This document shows positions 43,063 through 52,643 of a stretch of DNA of 64,000 bases, piece by piece. Source of the stretch: CAVOJY01 sp963696405 (lineage in GTDB: Bacteria > Chloroflexota > Limnocylindria > Limnocylindrales > CSP1-4). The notes beneath the pieces were generated by a model. That model worked only from the letters and a program-made list of their open reading frames with translations. It was not told the origin of the DNA and did not search any database. Position 1 is the stretch's first letter; each line of letters begins with the position of its first letter. Location of the stretch: contig CAVOJY010000002.1 of NCBI GenBank assembly GCA_963696405.1, forward strand, positions 310,001 through 374,000, in the 5' to 3' direction. The translations under genes and the position numbers were made by a program.

Positions 43063-43536
43063 ATGAACCGGGTTCTGCTCACCGGGCGGCTCACGCGCGA
43101 CCCGGAGCTGCGCACCCTTGCGAACGGCAAGCCGATGGCGCAGTTCGGCATCGCCACGAACGACTACCGCGGTGGCACGGAAAAGACCGAGTACCACAAC
43201 ATCGTGACATGGGAGCGCCTTGCGGAGATATGCGGCCAGTATCTCGGCAAGGGCCAGCTGGTCGCGGTTGAGGGCCGGATCCAGACCCGCCAGTGGGAGG
43301 ATGACCGGAACATCCGCCACTGGAAGACCGAGGTCGTCGCCAGCAACGTCGAGATGCTGTCGGGCCGGCGCAAGAAGGACTATGCGGCCGAGTCGGCCGC
43401 CGAAGCGCTCGAGGCGCAGGGCGAGGCCATGGGGGAACGGCAGGCCGCGACGGCCGGGTCCGGCCCAGGCGCCCCTGACGAGTCGGGCGCAACCGGCGCG
43501 GAGGAGGAGGAGGAGACCGAGCCGGCTGCCGCCTGA
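43063..43536 (+). CDS. ssb: Single-stranded DNA-binding protein
   Basis: This is a 157-residue SSB with one OB-fold (1-110: MNRVLLTGRLTRDPELRTLA, YHNIVTWERLAEICGQYLGK, VAVEGRIQTRQWEDD). A Gly/Ala/Glu-rich tail follows. The tail ends in EEEEETEPAAA, so it keeps an acidic stretch but lacks the terminal Asp-Asp-x-Pro-Phe tip that normally docks partner proteins. I start at ATG 43063 because the fold begins there and a Shine-Dalgarno sequence precedes it. Confidence 0.92.
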   Translation: MNRVLLTGRLTRDPELRTLANGKPMAQFGIATNDYRGGTEKTEYHNIVTWERLAEICGQYLGKGQLVAVEGRIQTRQWEDDRNIRHWKTEVVASNVEMLSGRRKKDYAAESAAEALEAQGEAMGERQAATAGSGPGAPDESGATGAEEEEETEPAAA

Positions 43537-43718
43537 TACCGCCACCCATGCCGGCCCCGGTCGCACACTGGTCATCCACAACCCGCGCCCGGGGCCGGCG
43601 CCCCTGAACACCCCGGACGACGGCGGGCGCGGTCCCCCTCCCGCGCCCGCCTCGCCTACGAGGGAATGCGTAGTGCGTTACAGTTAGCTCCGAGAAGCCG
43701 CGAGTTAGGTGTGACATT

Positions 43719-44117
43719 GTGAGTCGGAGGCGTGATCGCGAGAGGCTGCACGATCGGTTGCAGGAGGCCTGGGCGACGACGCGGGACGAGGCCGAGCGTG
43801 CAGGGTCGCCACTTGACGGCTGGGATCTCTGCGACGTCGTCCTCGACCTCGTCGAGTCGGAGAGCATCTCGCCGCTGTTTCTCGATGAGCTACGGCAACG
43901 CCGGCTGTTGCGGGTCCGCGATCGGGCAGCGGCACGGAGCCGGGAGCGCCGGCGGGTCGTGTGCGTGGCGTGCGGCGTGACGTTCGAAGCGTGGCGATCA
44001 GATGCGCGCTACTGCGGGCCGGCGTGCCGGCAGCGGGCGCACCGGGCAGGGGCCGTCAGTAGGACCAGCGGCGGCCGATTCCGATGTTGCCCAGCCCCCA
44101 GCGACCCAGCGTTGTGA
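43719..44117 (+). CDS. Small zinc-binding protein of unknown function
   Basis: This 132-residue protein has a charged helical N-terminus (MSRRRDRERLHDRLQEAWAT) and a zinc-binding element CVACGVTF followed by DARYCGPACRQRAH. Together these make a C-x2-C...C-x3-C pattern seen in many small DNA-associated or toxin-like proteins. The start is GTG 43719. Its last 20 codons overlap the convergent glycosyltransferase gene, so the true end may be earlier if an indel lies there. Function is unknown. Confidence 0.55.
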   Translation: MSRRRDRERLHDRLQEAWATTRDEAERAGSPLDGWDLCDVVLDLVESESISPLFLDELRQRRLLRVRDRAAARSRERRRVVCVACGVTFEAWRSDARYCGPACRQRAHRAGAVSRTSGGRFRCCPAPSDPAL

Positions 44118-44758
44118 CCATGCCGAGCCGGAGGGGGAGGCTGTGGAGCCGGCGCGGCGAGGTGGCGATCCACGACTCGGACACGTGCCCGACCGCGACC
44201 CCGCGCCGCTTGAGGCGGGCCAGGAGATCGAGATCCTCGGCGTGGTGCAGGTCCTCGTTGAACCCCGCAGCGGAGAGGAAGACGGCGCGCGTGCAGTAGA
44301 GCATGTTCGCGCGGACACGCACGAGGCGCTTGCCGTACTCGATGAGGTTGAAGAAGCCGCGGTCGAGAAGGTCGGTCGTATCCGCAGTCATCTTGATGCT
44401 CGCCGCCCGCTCGCCACGGCCGACCCGCTCCAGGATCCGCTCCGCCAGGTCGGGCGCCATCCGCGAGTCCGCGTCGAGGAAGATGAGGACGTCTCCCCGG
44501 GCCGAGGCGGCGCCCAGGTTCTTCGCCCTGCTGACGCCGGCCTCGGGCTCCTCGATGAGCCGGACGAACAACTGCGGGTTCTTCGCCGCGAAACAGATGG
44601 CGACCTCGGATGTCCGGTCGGTGCAGCCGTTCGCCACCACGATCACCTCGATCCGCGAGGCAGGGACCGTCTGTTCCGCCACCGAGCGAAGTGCGACGGC
44701 GACGAAATCCCTCCTCGTCGTAGGCGGGGATGACGACCGAGACGTCGAGATCAGCCAT
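44056..44758 (-). CDS. Family 2 glycosyltransferase, frameshifted near the start
   Basis: Repaired, this is 233 residues. MADLDVSVVIPAYDEE is read in one frame, and after one extra G near 44715 DFVAVALRSVAEQ continues in the next. The GT-A fold is clear: VIVVANGCTDRT, GVSRAKNLGAASARGD, IFLDADSRM (DXD) and HHAEDLDLLARLKRRG. The short length and absence of membrane helices fit a soluble enzyme that elongates a glycan or glycolipid. ATG 44758 overlaps the deacetylase stop by eight bases, so the two form one unit. Confidence 0.78.
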
Positions 44759-45527
44759 CGAGCACCTGCAGGTAGGTAGCCGTCGGGCACCGGCGAGCGA
44801 GGCGCGCAAGGATACCGAGGACGTGGTGACAGGCGGGAGATGCTGCTGCGCCCTGCGGATGGAGGAAGACCCGCAGGAACCCCGCGCGAGACCAGGCTGC
44901 TCGAACAAGGCGTCCCTCGATCCCGACGAGCCGCTCCTGCCCGGATCCGGCGCCCATGTACCCGAAGCCAGGGACACGGAGGTGACGGTCGCGCTCCAGG
45001 TCGTGCACGGACCCGAACCGCAGGTCGTATCGGTACCCGGCTTCACGCAGCGCGCCCGTCAGTTCGGGCGCCGCCAGCCAGCCGGGGGCGCAGAAGCCGT
45101 GGGGCCGGAGGCCGAGTTCTTCGAGGATTGCCGTTCCGTCCGTGATGCGGCGCCGCATAGTCACCTCGTCGATGCTGAGGAACTCGGCAGCGTCCGGCCC
45201 GAAGAGCCGGGCCCGCGCCCGATCCCACCACGCCCCCCGCAAAGGCCCGGCGGTCCGGTGGGTGAAGCCGTGGAGCACCACCTCGGAGCCGCGCGCGACC
45301 TCGTCGCGAAGCAGAGGGCCGAACTCGGGGACGTTCCGCAGGTCGCCTGTGCCGTCCTCGGCCGGGACCACCTTCAGCACGCGGGTGCCGATGCCGGCCC
45401 GATCAAGAGCGGCGAGGAGCCAGCGGACTTCCCCCAGCGTCGAGGGCGCGACATCGTGAACCGACACCACCAGCCGGCCCGCGGTCACGAATACCTCATC
45501 GCCGGAAGCTCCCTCATCCTCCGCCAT
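44751..45527 (-). CDS. Polysaccharide deacetylase-like protein (DUF2334)
   Basis: This is a 258-residue protein of the carbohydrate esterase 4-like fold. The first strand is LVVSVHDVAPSTLGEVRWL with the metal-binding HD. EVVLHGFTHRTAG carries the second histidine pair, and GFCAPGWLAAPEL is the third motif. The DUF2334 branch is thought to deacetylate glycans but few members are characterised. It precedes a glycosyltransferase in the same operon, consistent with building or modifying a surface glycan. The start follows no strong ribosome-binding site. Confidence 0.78.
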   Translation of the reverse strand: MAEDEGASGDEVFVTAGRLVVSVHDVAPSTLGEVRWLLAALDRAGIGTRVLKVVPAEDGTGDLRNVPEFGPLLRDEVARGSEVVLHGFTHRTAGPLRGAWWDRARARLFGPDAAEFLSIDEVTMRRRITDGTAILEELGLRPHGFCAPGWLAAPELTGALREAGYRYDLRFGSVHDLERDRHLRVPGFGYMGAGSGQERLVGIEGRLVRAAWSRAGFLRVFLHPQGAAASPACHHVLGILARLARRCPTATYLQVLDG

Positions 45528-45660
45528 CAGCGTACGACAGCGTGGCAAGCACCCGGTGCGGTGGCCTCCGCCGTCAAGGACCCGGCATCTGCAGGCCGTC
45601 GGGCGCGGTCTCCGCCGTCGGAGCCAGCCCCCGGTCGGTTGGGTCCCGGCGGACCGGCGG

Positions 45661-45666
45661 TACCAT
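45661..45666 (+). promoter_or_regulatory. -10 box TACCAT
   Basis: Eight bases separate it from ATG 45675. A TTGGGT lies about 16 bases upstream and could serve as the -35 box. Confidence 0.45.
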
Positions 45667-45674
45667 ACGCGGCC

Positions 45675-47862
45675 ATGCCGCTGAATCGCCTCGCCAACGA
45701 GACCAGCCCGTACCTGCTGCAGCATGCGCACAACCCGGTCGACTGGTATCCGTGGGGCCGTGAGGCGTTCGACCGGGCGCTGGCAGAGCATCGGCCGGTC
45801 TTCCTTTCGGTCGGTTACGCCGCGTGCCACTGGTGCCACGTGATGGAGCGCGAGTCGTTCGAGGACCCGGGCACGGCTGCCCTGCTGAACGACGGTTTCG
45901 TGGCGATCAAGGTGGACCGCGAGGAGCGGCCCGACGTCGATGGGATCTACATGGCGGCCGTCCAGGCGATGACGGGCAGCGGCGGCTGGCCCATGAGCGT
46001 CTTCCTCACCCCCGAGGGGCGGCCGTTCTACGGGGGAACCTACTTCCCCGACGAGTCCCGCCACGGGCTGCCGGCCTTCCGGGATCTCCTCGTTGCCGTT
46101 CGTCGAGCGTGGGAAGAGCGCCGCGGCGAGCTCGAGGGAGCCGCCCGGCGGTTGAGTGAGGCGATCGGTACGTCCTCGACGTCAGGGGTTCCGGGGCCGC
46201 TGCCTGGGATGCCCGGTGCGCCGGGCGCTGAAGCGGCGGCCGACGGGTCGGCGAGGCCGACCGGCGCGCCGGGCATGTCCGGATCGGCGGCTGCGACGCT
46301 GTTGGACCGGGCGACGAGATCGCTCGTCGAATCCTTCGACGGCGAGAACGGCGGCTGGGGCTGGGCGCCGAAGTTCCCCCAGCCGATGGCGATCGGGTTT
46401 CTCCTCACGCGTGCGGCGGCCGGCGAATTCGTCGGCGGGGCGGATCGCCCGTGCCGCCCTCGACCGGATGGCCGATGGCGGGATCCACGACCAGCTCGGC
46501 GGCGGCTTCCATCGCTACTCGACCGACGCGCGGTGGCTCGTGCCGCACTTCGAGAAGATGCTCTACGACAACGCGCAGCTCGCCCGAGTCTACCTTCAGG
46601 CCTGCCAGCTGACCGGGCACGAACGGTACCGCCAGGTCGCGGGCCGCACGCTCGACTACCTCCGGCGGGAGATGCTCACCGCCGACGGGCTCCTTGCTGC
46701 CAGCCAGGACGCCGACACCGACGGGGTCGAGGGTGCGACGTACACCTGGACGCTCGAGGAGATCGAGGAGACGCTCGAGCCGACCCTCGCGCAGCTCGCG
46801 GCGACGGCCTGGGGCGTCACGAGGGGAGGGAACTGGGAAGGCCGGACCGTGCTGTCGGCCGCCCGCGACGTCGCCGCAGTCGCGGCCATGCTTGGCATCA
46901 GCGAAGGTGTGGCCGAGGCCGGCCTGGCGGAGGCTCGGACGGTGCTGCTCGCGGCGCGAGAACGGCGCGCGCAGCCGGCACGGGACGACAAGGCGCTCGC
47001 CGCGTGGAACGGGCTCGCCCTGGCGGCCTTCGCCGACGCGGTGCGGCTCCTGGGCCGGGCGGAGGACCGTGAGGTCGCCGTGCGGATCGCCGAGGGGCTG
47101 ACAGCTCGCCTCCGGGCGCCCGACGGCCGGCTCCACCGGTCGTGGAAGGACGGGCGCGCCACGCTGAACGGCTACCTCGAGGACCAGGCATGCGCTGCCG
47201 ACGGCCTCCTCGCCCTGTACGAGGCGACGTTCGACGAACGCTGGTTCGTGGCTGCCCGCGAGCTGGCGGACGTGGTCCTGGCCCGGTTCCCGGACCCGGC
47301 CGGCGGGTTCTTCGACACCAGCGACGACCACGAGTCGCTCCTCTACCGGCCGAAACAGCTCGAGGACAACGCCACGCCCTCGGGAAACGCCACCATGGCG
47401 GGCGTCCTGCTGCGCCTTGCGGGGCTCACCGGCGAGGGCCGCTACCGCTCCGCGGCCGAAGCAGCCCTCGGGCTGGTGACGGACGCCGCCGGACAATACC
47501 CGCTCGCGTACGCTCGGTGGCTTGCGGCACTCGACTTCGCCGCCGCGGACGTCGACGAGATCGCGATCGTCGGCGACCTTGCCGACGAAGCCACGGGCGA
47601 TCTGCTGGCCGTCGTTCGGGCGGGCCTTCGACCCCACCAGGTGGTGGCGCTGAGCGCGCGGCCGGGCTCGTCCGCCGTTCCCCTCATGGAGGCCCGGACG
47701 GCGGTCAATGGCCGGGCGACTGCCTACGTGTGTCGCGGGTTCACCTGTCGTCAGCCCGTGACCGACCCCGTGGACCTGGCGGTGCTGCTGCGCGGAGCGT
47801 CACAGCCCGCAACCGCTGAACGTCCACCCGGCGACCAGCATGCGGAGAAGGTATCACCGTGA
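45675..47862 (+). CDS. YyaL/DUF255 thioredoxin-domain protein, frameshifted
   Basis: Repaired, this is about 728 residues. It opens with NRLANETSPYLLQHAHNPVD and the thioredoxin-like motif ACHWCHVMERESFED, the hallmark of the DUF255/SPATA20 family. An alpha/alpha-toroid (GGGFHRYSTDARWLVPHFEK, LLAASQDADTDGVEGATYTW) then resembles N-acylglucosamine epimerases. One extra G in the run 46437-46440 separates the halves. The biochemical function is unsettled. It is coupled by GTGA overlap to a small membrane protein. Confidence 0.88.
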
Positions 47863-48266
47863 GCGAACGATCTCGCGGGCGGTTTGTGACGGGGGCCGCC
47901 GTTGGCTCGGTACTCCTGGTGGCCCCGGCCGTGGTCTTCTTCGGAGCGGCAATCGGGCGCCTGCTGCAACCGCCGAACCGGGAGCCGGCCCATCTTGCCG
48001 GCGTCGTGTTCGACTGGTTCGTCTCGCTCCCGCAATACGCGGCAGCCCTGGTGCTCCTCGCGGCCCCGTCCACCGCGCTCGTGCTCGGCGGGCTGGTGCT
48101 CTGGCGGAGCCTGGCCGACGACGATGCGTTGCGCGAGGACGTGCGCACGCTCGGGCGCGTCAGCATTCGCATCCTGCGGCGTCCCGCCGCGTGGCTGAGT
48201 GCGCTCGTCGTGCTCGCCTCGGCAGGCATCCTCGTCATCGTGGGCTGGCACGCGATCGTCGGCTGA
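47859..48266 (+). CDS. Small membrane protein of unknown function
   Basis: This is a 135-residue protein with three hydrophobic helices (GAAVGSVLLVAPAVVFFGAA; YAAALVLLAAPSTALVLGGL; WLSALVVLASAGILVIVGWH). A charged cytoplasmic stretch lies between the second and third helices. GTG 47859 overlaps the stop of the thioredoxin-domain gene, so it is translated with it. I recognise no family. Confidence 0.65.
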   Translation: MSERSRGRFVTGAAVGSVLLVAPAVVFFGAAIGRLLQPPNREPAHLAGVVFDWFVSLPQYAAALVLLAAPSTALVLGGLVLWRSLADDDALREDVRTLGRVSIRILRRPAAWLSALVVLASAGILVIVGWHAIVG

Positions 48267-48369
48267 CGCACCCGGATCTTGTGGTGCTGCGCAAGAATTG
48301 AACGCGAGGGCTCCCTCGATCGTCAGGAATGACGTGATCGAGAGGCCCCGGGACCTGGGGGCGGGCCGG

Positions 48370-48915
48370 ATGTTCAAGTCGGAGGCGGCGCATGGGCGCT
48401 CCGAAGTCGAGCGCGCCGCGGCCTTCACCGAGCTGACCGAGCGTCACCTCGACGCCAGCTACCGGCTCGCCGCGCTCCTCCTGGGGAACTGGGCCGACGC
48501 CGAGGACGCCACCCACGACGCCGCGGTCCTCGCCTGGCAGCGCTGGCCGAGCCTGCGCGACCCCGACCGGTTCGAGGCCTGGTTCCAGCGCATCCTCGTC
48601 AACGTCTGCCGCGACCGGATGAGGCGCCGGCACCTGCGCACCATCCTCCCCGAGCCTGGGGGCGATCTCCCGGGACCCGATCCCTTCGACGGCTCGGGCG
48701 AGCGCGCTGCCCTGCGCCAGGCGCTCGCCCGCCTGACGCCCGAACACCGGACGGTCGTCGTCCTGCGCTTCTTCGTCGATCTCAGCGTCGACGAGATCGC
48801 CAATCGGACCGGCGAGCGCGCCGGGACCGTGAAGTCACGGCTCCACTACGCGCTCTCTTCGTTGCGGGCCGCCTACGACGCCGCGGACCGCATCCCAGCC
48901 GAGGTCGTCCGATGA
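48370..48915 (+). CDS. ECF-type RNA polymerase sigma factor
   Basis: This 181-residue sigma-70-family protein has region 2 (ERHLDASYRLAALLLGNWAD, then EDATHDAAVLAWQRW) and region 4 (LARLTPEHRTVVVLRFFVDL, GERAGTVKSRLHYALSSL). Region 3 is absent, which defines the extracytoplasmic-function class. It overlaps the following membrane beta-propeller gene by four bases, the usual arrangement of a sigma factor with its regulator. The start could also be GTG 48334, which has AGGA upstream; ATG 48370 is where homology becomes plausible. Confidence 0.88.
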   Translation: MFKSEAAHGRSEVERAAAFTELTERHLDASYRLAALLLGNWADAEDATHDAAVLAWQRWPSLRDPDRFEAWFQRILVNVCRDRMRRRHLRTILPEPGGDLPGPDPFDGSGERAALRQALARLTPEHRTVVVLRFFVDLSVDEIANRTGERAGTVKSRLHYALSSLRAAYDAADRIPAEVVR

Positions 48916-51029
48916 CCACCGATCGTTTTGAGCAGAACCTGAGGGCCGTCCTCCGCGAGCAGGCCCCCGGCCAGGCGCCGCAGGCGCTCCACCTGCGGGT
49001 GACCGAGATCGCCGGTCAGGCAGCGACTGCGCGCGGCTCGACGGTGGCTCCGCTCCCACGGGTGGTCTGGGTGCTCCTGGCCGCCGCGCTCCTCACCGCG
49101 TTTGCGGTCGGGGCGATCTTCCTGGTGTCCATGCAGGATCGGTTCACGCGCCATCCGCAAGCGCTCGTCCCGACCGGCGTCGAGAGTCTGACCCCCGTCA
49201 ACCAGGGGTTTGCCCAGGTCGTGTCGGGTCGGGACGGCTTTGTCTGGGCGTATGGCCAGGGCCGTCTCATGCGGCTGGACCCCGGGACGGGGGCGAAGCG
49301 CTTCTGGGCGTTCTACGACGACGCGGTCTTCGCGTCGGGCGCCTTCGCCTCGGGCAGCATCGTCGCCGCGCGGGAGGGTGGCGTCTGGCTGGTCGGCACA
49401 CATGCGCTCCACTGGTTCGACGGTGACCAGTTCCGCGATGTCGTTGAGGCGCCCGCCGAGGTGACCCGCCTGGCCTACGCGGCCGAGGCGGCCGACGGCA
49501 CGCTGTGGGCAACAGCCTGGGGGCAGGCGGTGTTCCACTGGGATGGGTCCTCGTGGACGTCCGTGCCCATCCCCGGCGCAGTGGGGTCGTCTTCCGTGGA
49601 CCGCGTCGCGGTGGACAGAGACGGTGGTGTGTGGGTGGTCCTCACGGACTCATCGGCGGCGGGGAGCCGCGGTGTCGCCCGCTACGCCGGTGGCGCCTGG
49701 CGGACGTACACGAGCGGCGACGTGCCTCCGCTCTCGGGTGAGGTGCTCTCGATTGCGGCGGCGCCGGACGGGTCGGTCTGGGTCGTGACCCGGACCGGGG
49801 TGGCGCGCTTCGACGGCCGCTCGTGGTCCACGTTCGGAGAGGCCGATATCGGGTTCGCCCACACGGGTTCCGTCGCCTTCGCCCCGGACGGGACGGTCTG
49901 GGCCGAGAGCACGAGCGTCGGGGGAGGCCCGTGGAATCCGATCGGGCTCGCCCGGTACGACGGGCGCGCGTGGGTCGTTTCCCGGCCGGAGGGCGGGCTC
50001 CCGGAGGGCTACTGGTCCGGGAGCCTTGCCCTCACGAAGGACGGCCTGTTCGTCGCCACCGGGACAGGGCTGTTCAGGCTTGTCGCCGACCGCTGGGAGC
50101 CTGCATCGACGATGACGGTGGCACTCGGCGGGGTCACGCCTTCGCAACTGGCGGCCGTCTCTGGCGAAGAGCTGCTGGCCTTCTACGACCAGGGTGCGTC
50201 GGGGGTGTCCATGTTGCGCTGGCGCGCAGGGAGCTGGATCCGTCAGGAGTCGGCCGGGTCACCGATCTACGCGACTGCGCTGGTGCCCGACGGCACGCTT
50301 TGGGCGGCCACGGAACAGGGCCCGGCCTACCTGCACAACGGCAGTTGGACGATCGTGCCGGGTACGGGCATCAGTGCCTCCGCTATCGCCTTCGGCGGCG
50401 ACGGCTCCTTGTGGGTCGGAGGGTGGGCCGAATCCGGTCCGAGCTTGGCGCGGGTCCTGCAGTCCGGCAGCGCCACGTGGACGCCCGGAAAGGTGATCGA
50501 GGGTTACCCATTTGGCTGGATCTCGTCGCTGGCGGTCGATCGGAACGGGACCGTCTGGGCCGGCGGCGCCTCCAGCGGGTGGTTCCCGGACTGGACCAAC
50601 GGACTCGCCCGCTACGACGGACGTGCGTGGGAGACGGTTCGGCCGCTGGGCGGATCCGCGGATGTCGGGGTCCAGAAAGTGGCGGTCGCCCCCAACGGCG
50701 ACGTCTGGGTCGCCCTGGATGGCGCGTACGACTCGGCGGGGAACGCTCTTCGTCCGCCGGCAATTGCCCGATGGGACGGAACATCCTGGACCGTCTTCGG
50801 TCAGGAGGACGGCCTTACCCCTGGTGCCTACTTCCAGGACCTCGCGGTCGCGCCCGACGGCACGGTGTGGGTCAGCACCTACAACGGTCTGGCACGCTTT
50901 GACGGCACCCGCTGGACGCTTCTCTTCCCTGGACATGGCTTCGGCGGCCGCATCTCGGTGGCGCCCGACGGCACAATCTTCGCCGAGGGCGCATCCGGCA
51001 TCGAGCGCCTTCCGGCACAGGGCGAGTAG
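48912..51029 (+). CDS. Membrane protein with extracytoplasmic beta-propeller repeats, probable regulator of the ECF sigma factor
   Basis: The 705 residues comprise a short cytoplasmic segment (1-49), one membrane helix (about 51-72, VVWVLLAAALLTAFAVGAIF), and about 630 residues outside. The outer part holds some eleven repeats of the form DGSVWVVTRTGVARFDGRSW, spaced about 40-60 residues, like the Reg_prop propellers of hybrid two-component sensors. There is no zinc-finger anti-sigma motif (HxxxCxxC). The overlap with the sigma gene implies that the cytoplasmic part holds the sigma factor and the propeller senses an outside signal. This role is inferred from context only. Confidence 0.7.
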   Translation: MTTDRFEQNLRAVLREQAPGQAPQALHLRVTEIAGQAATARGSTVAPLPRVVWVLLAAALLTAFAVGAIFLVSMQDRFTRHPQALVPTGVESLTPVNQGFAQVVSGRDGFVWAYGQGRLMRLDPGTGAKRFWAFYDDAVFASGAFASGSIVAAREGGVWLVGTHALHWFDGDQFRDVVEAPAEVTRLAYAAEAADGTLWATAWGQAVFHWDGSSWTSVPIPGAVGSSSVDRVAVDRDGGVWVVLTDSSAAGSRGVARYAGGAWRTYTSGDVPPLSGEVLSIAAAPDGSVWVVTRTGVARFDGRSWSTFGEADIGFAHTGSVAFAPDGTVWAESTSVGGGPWNPIGLARYDGRAWVVSRPEGGLPEGYWSGSLALTKDGLFVATGTGLFRLVADRWEPASTMTVALGGVTPSQLAAVSGEELLAFYDQGASGVSMLRWRAGSWIRQESAGSPIYATALVPDGTLWAATEQGPAYLHNGSWTIVPGTGISASAIAFGGDGSLWVGGWAESGPSLARVLQSGSATWTPGKVIEGYPFGWISSLAVDRNGTVWAGGASSGWFPDWTNGLARYDGRAWETVRPLGGSADVGVQKVAVAPNGDVWVALDGAYDSAGNALRPPAIARWDGTSWTVFGQEDGLTPGAYFQDLAVAPDGTVWVSTYNGLARFDGTRWTLLFPGHGFGGRISVAPDGTIFAEGASGIERLPAQGE

Positions 51030-51034
51030 CCTAG

Positions 51035-52474
51035 CTAACGCGCCGCGTCCTCCGCGCGCTCGGCGATGCGGCGGATCATGCCCAGGAAGATGACCGCGTG
51101 GGCCGGGTACAGGCCGTACCAGTAGGCGAGCCCGAGGAGGCCGCGCGGCTCGAAGAAGGCGGTCTGCACGACCCGCGATCCGCCCTTCGTCGGCGCGACC
51201 TCGAACTGGAGCCAGCCCTTGCCCGGCAGCTTCATCTCGGCGCGCAGCCGGAGCAGCTCGGGGCGGCGGATCTCCTCGACCCTCCAGAAGTCGAGCGCGT
51301 CGCCGGGACGCAGGTGCTCGGGATCGCGGCGGCCAAGGCGCATGCCGACGCCGCCCACTACCCGATCGAGCCCGGCGCGCAGGCGCCAGAGAGCGTTCGC
51401 GTAGGGCCAGCCGGCCTCCCCGCCGACCTGCTCGATGGTCCCGAACACGACGTCCGGGGAGGCGCGCACGAGTCGCGCCCGCCGTTCGATGATCATCCCC
51501 TCCCGCGATTCGAGGTGGCTCCTGGCTGTCGGCAGGGCTCCCACCGTCGCGTACGAGTCGAACCAGGTGGACTCGATCTCGTGACGGTCGGTTCGATCGA
51601 TGGCGGCCTGGAGGGCGTCCCGGTATGCCTCCGGCTGAAGCCCGAAGGCCCGCGCCGGCTCCGGATCGCGGACGACCACCTCGTTGCGGAGCCCCTCGAT
51701 GAGCGGCCGGGCAATCCCCGACGGTGCCGGCGTGACCAGGCTCACCCAGTACGAGCTGAGGCGTGGCGTGAGCACGGGAACCGGGATCATCGTTCGCCGC
51801 AGGCCTCGCAGCCGGGCGTACTCCATCATCATCTCGCCGTAGGTCAGGACGTCCGGGCAGCCGATCTCGACGATGCCGGTCACCTCGGGGTGGTCCAGCG
51901 TCGCGACGAGGTAGTCGAGCACATCACGGATCCCGATGGGCTGGCAGCGGGTGCTCACCCAGCGCGGCGTGATCATGACCGGGAGGCGTTCGGTGAGGTG
52001 CCGAAGGATCTCGAAGGAGGCGCTGCCGGCCCCGATGACGATCGCCGCCCGGAACTCGGTGACCGGTAGGCCGTGGCGGGCGAGTTCCTCGCCGACGCGG
52101 TGCCGGCTGGCGAGGTGGCGCGAGAGGCCGTGGCTGTCGTCGCCGAGGCCCCCGAGGTAGACGATCCGCCCCACGCCGGCCGCAGCGGCAGCGGACGCGA
52201 AGTTGCGCGCCGCCGCCCAGTCGCGGTCCGCGAACCCGGACTCGCCCTCGGCCATGGAGTGTGCCAGGTAGTAGGCAACGTCGGAACCGGCAAGCGCCGG
52301 TGGCAGGCTCGCCGGGTCGAGCAGGTCCGCCTCGACGACCTTCGTGCCCGGGAACCGGCCGGCGAGCCGGCCGGGATCGCGGGTGAGGAGGGTGAGCTGG
52401 TGACCACGATCCGCGAGAAGCGGCACGAGCCGGCCGCCGATGTAACCGCTCGCGCCGGTGACCGAAATGCGCAT
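51035..52474 (-). CDS. NAD(P)-binding SDR with DUF2867 domain
   Basis: This 479-residue protein has an atypical extended-SDR Rossmann domain (MRISVTGASGYIGGRLVPLL; AHSMAEGESGFADRDWAAAR; IVYLGGLGD) over about 300 residues. A DUF2867 domain follows (EVAPTKGGSRVVQTAFFEPR, GLLGLAYWYGLYPAHAVIF). The family resembles NmrA-like or NAD-sensing reductases; no substrate is known. ATG 52474 is where the nucleotide-binding strand begins. It is divergent from the CAP-domain gene. Confidence 0.85.
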   Translation of the reverse strand: MRISVTGASGYIGGRLVPLLADRGHQLTLLTRDPGRLAGRFPGTKVVEADLLDPASLPPALAGSDVAYYLAHSMAEGESGFADRDWAAARNFASAAAAAGVGRIVYLGGLGDDSHGLSRHLASRHRVGEELARHGLPVTEFRAAIVIGAGSASFEILRHLTERLPVMITPRWVSTRCQPIGIRDVLDYLVATLDHPEVTGIVEIGCPDVLTYGEMMMEYARLRGLRRTMIPVPVLTPRLSSYWVSLVTPAPSGIARPLIEGLRNEVVVRDPEPARAFGLQPEAYRDALQAAIDRTDRHEIESTWFDSYATVGALPTARSHLESREGMIIERRARLVRASPDVVFGTIEQVGGEAGWPYANALWRLRAGLDRVVGGVGMRLGRRDPEHLRPGDALDFWRVEEIRRPELLRLRAEMKLPGKGWLQFEVAPTKGGSRVVQTAFFEPRGLLGLAYWYGLYPAHAVIFLGMIRRIAERAEDAAR

Positions 52475-52515
52475 GAGGCCGAGTATGAGCATCGTGCGCC
52501 GGAGCAAGAGCGCAG

Positions 52516-52543
52516 CGACGTTTGCCGACGACGACGTTTGCCG
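52516..52543. repeat. Twin 12-base direct repeat, candidate operator
   Basis: CGACGTTTGCCG occurs at 52516-52527 and at 52532-52543, 16 bases apart start to start. The second copy contains the -35 box of the promoter below. Confidence 0.5.
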
Positions 52544-52567
52544 GGGGGTTGCCCTGTCTGGTAGTCT
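52538..52567 (+). promoter_or_regulatory. Promoter of the CAP-domain gene
   Basis: TTGCCG (52538-52543) and TAGTCT (52562-52567) are 18 bases apart. They lie about 75 bases before the TTG start at 52644. Confidence 0.5.
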
Positions 52568-52643
52568 GGCGGGCGAGGCAGGTCCGCGGCATCTGCGCGC
52601 GCCCGTCGGCGCCCGTCCGAGTCAGGAGCCAGGGAGGCAACGC

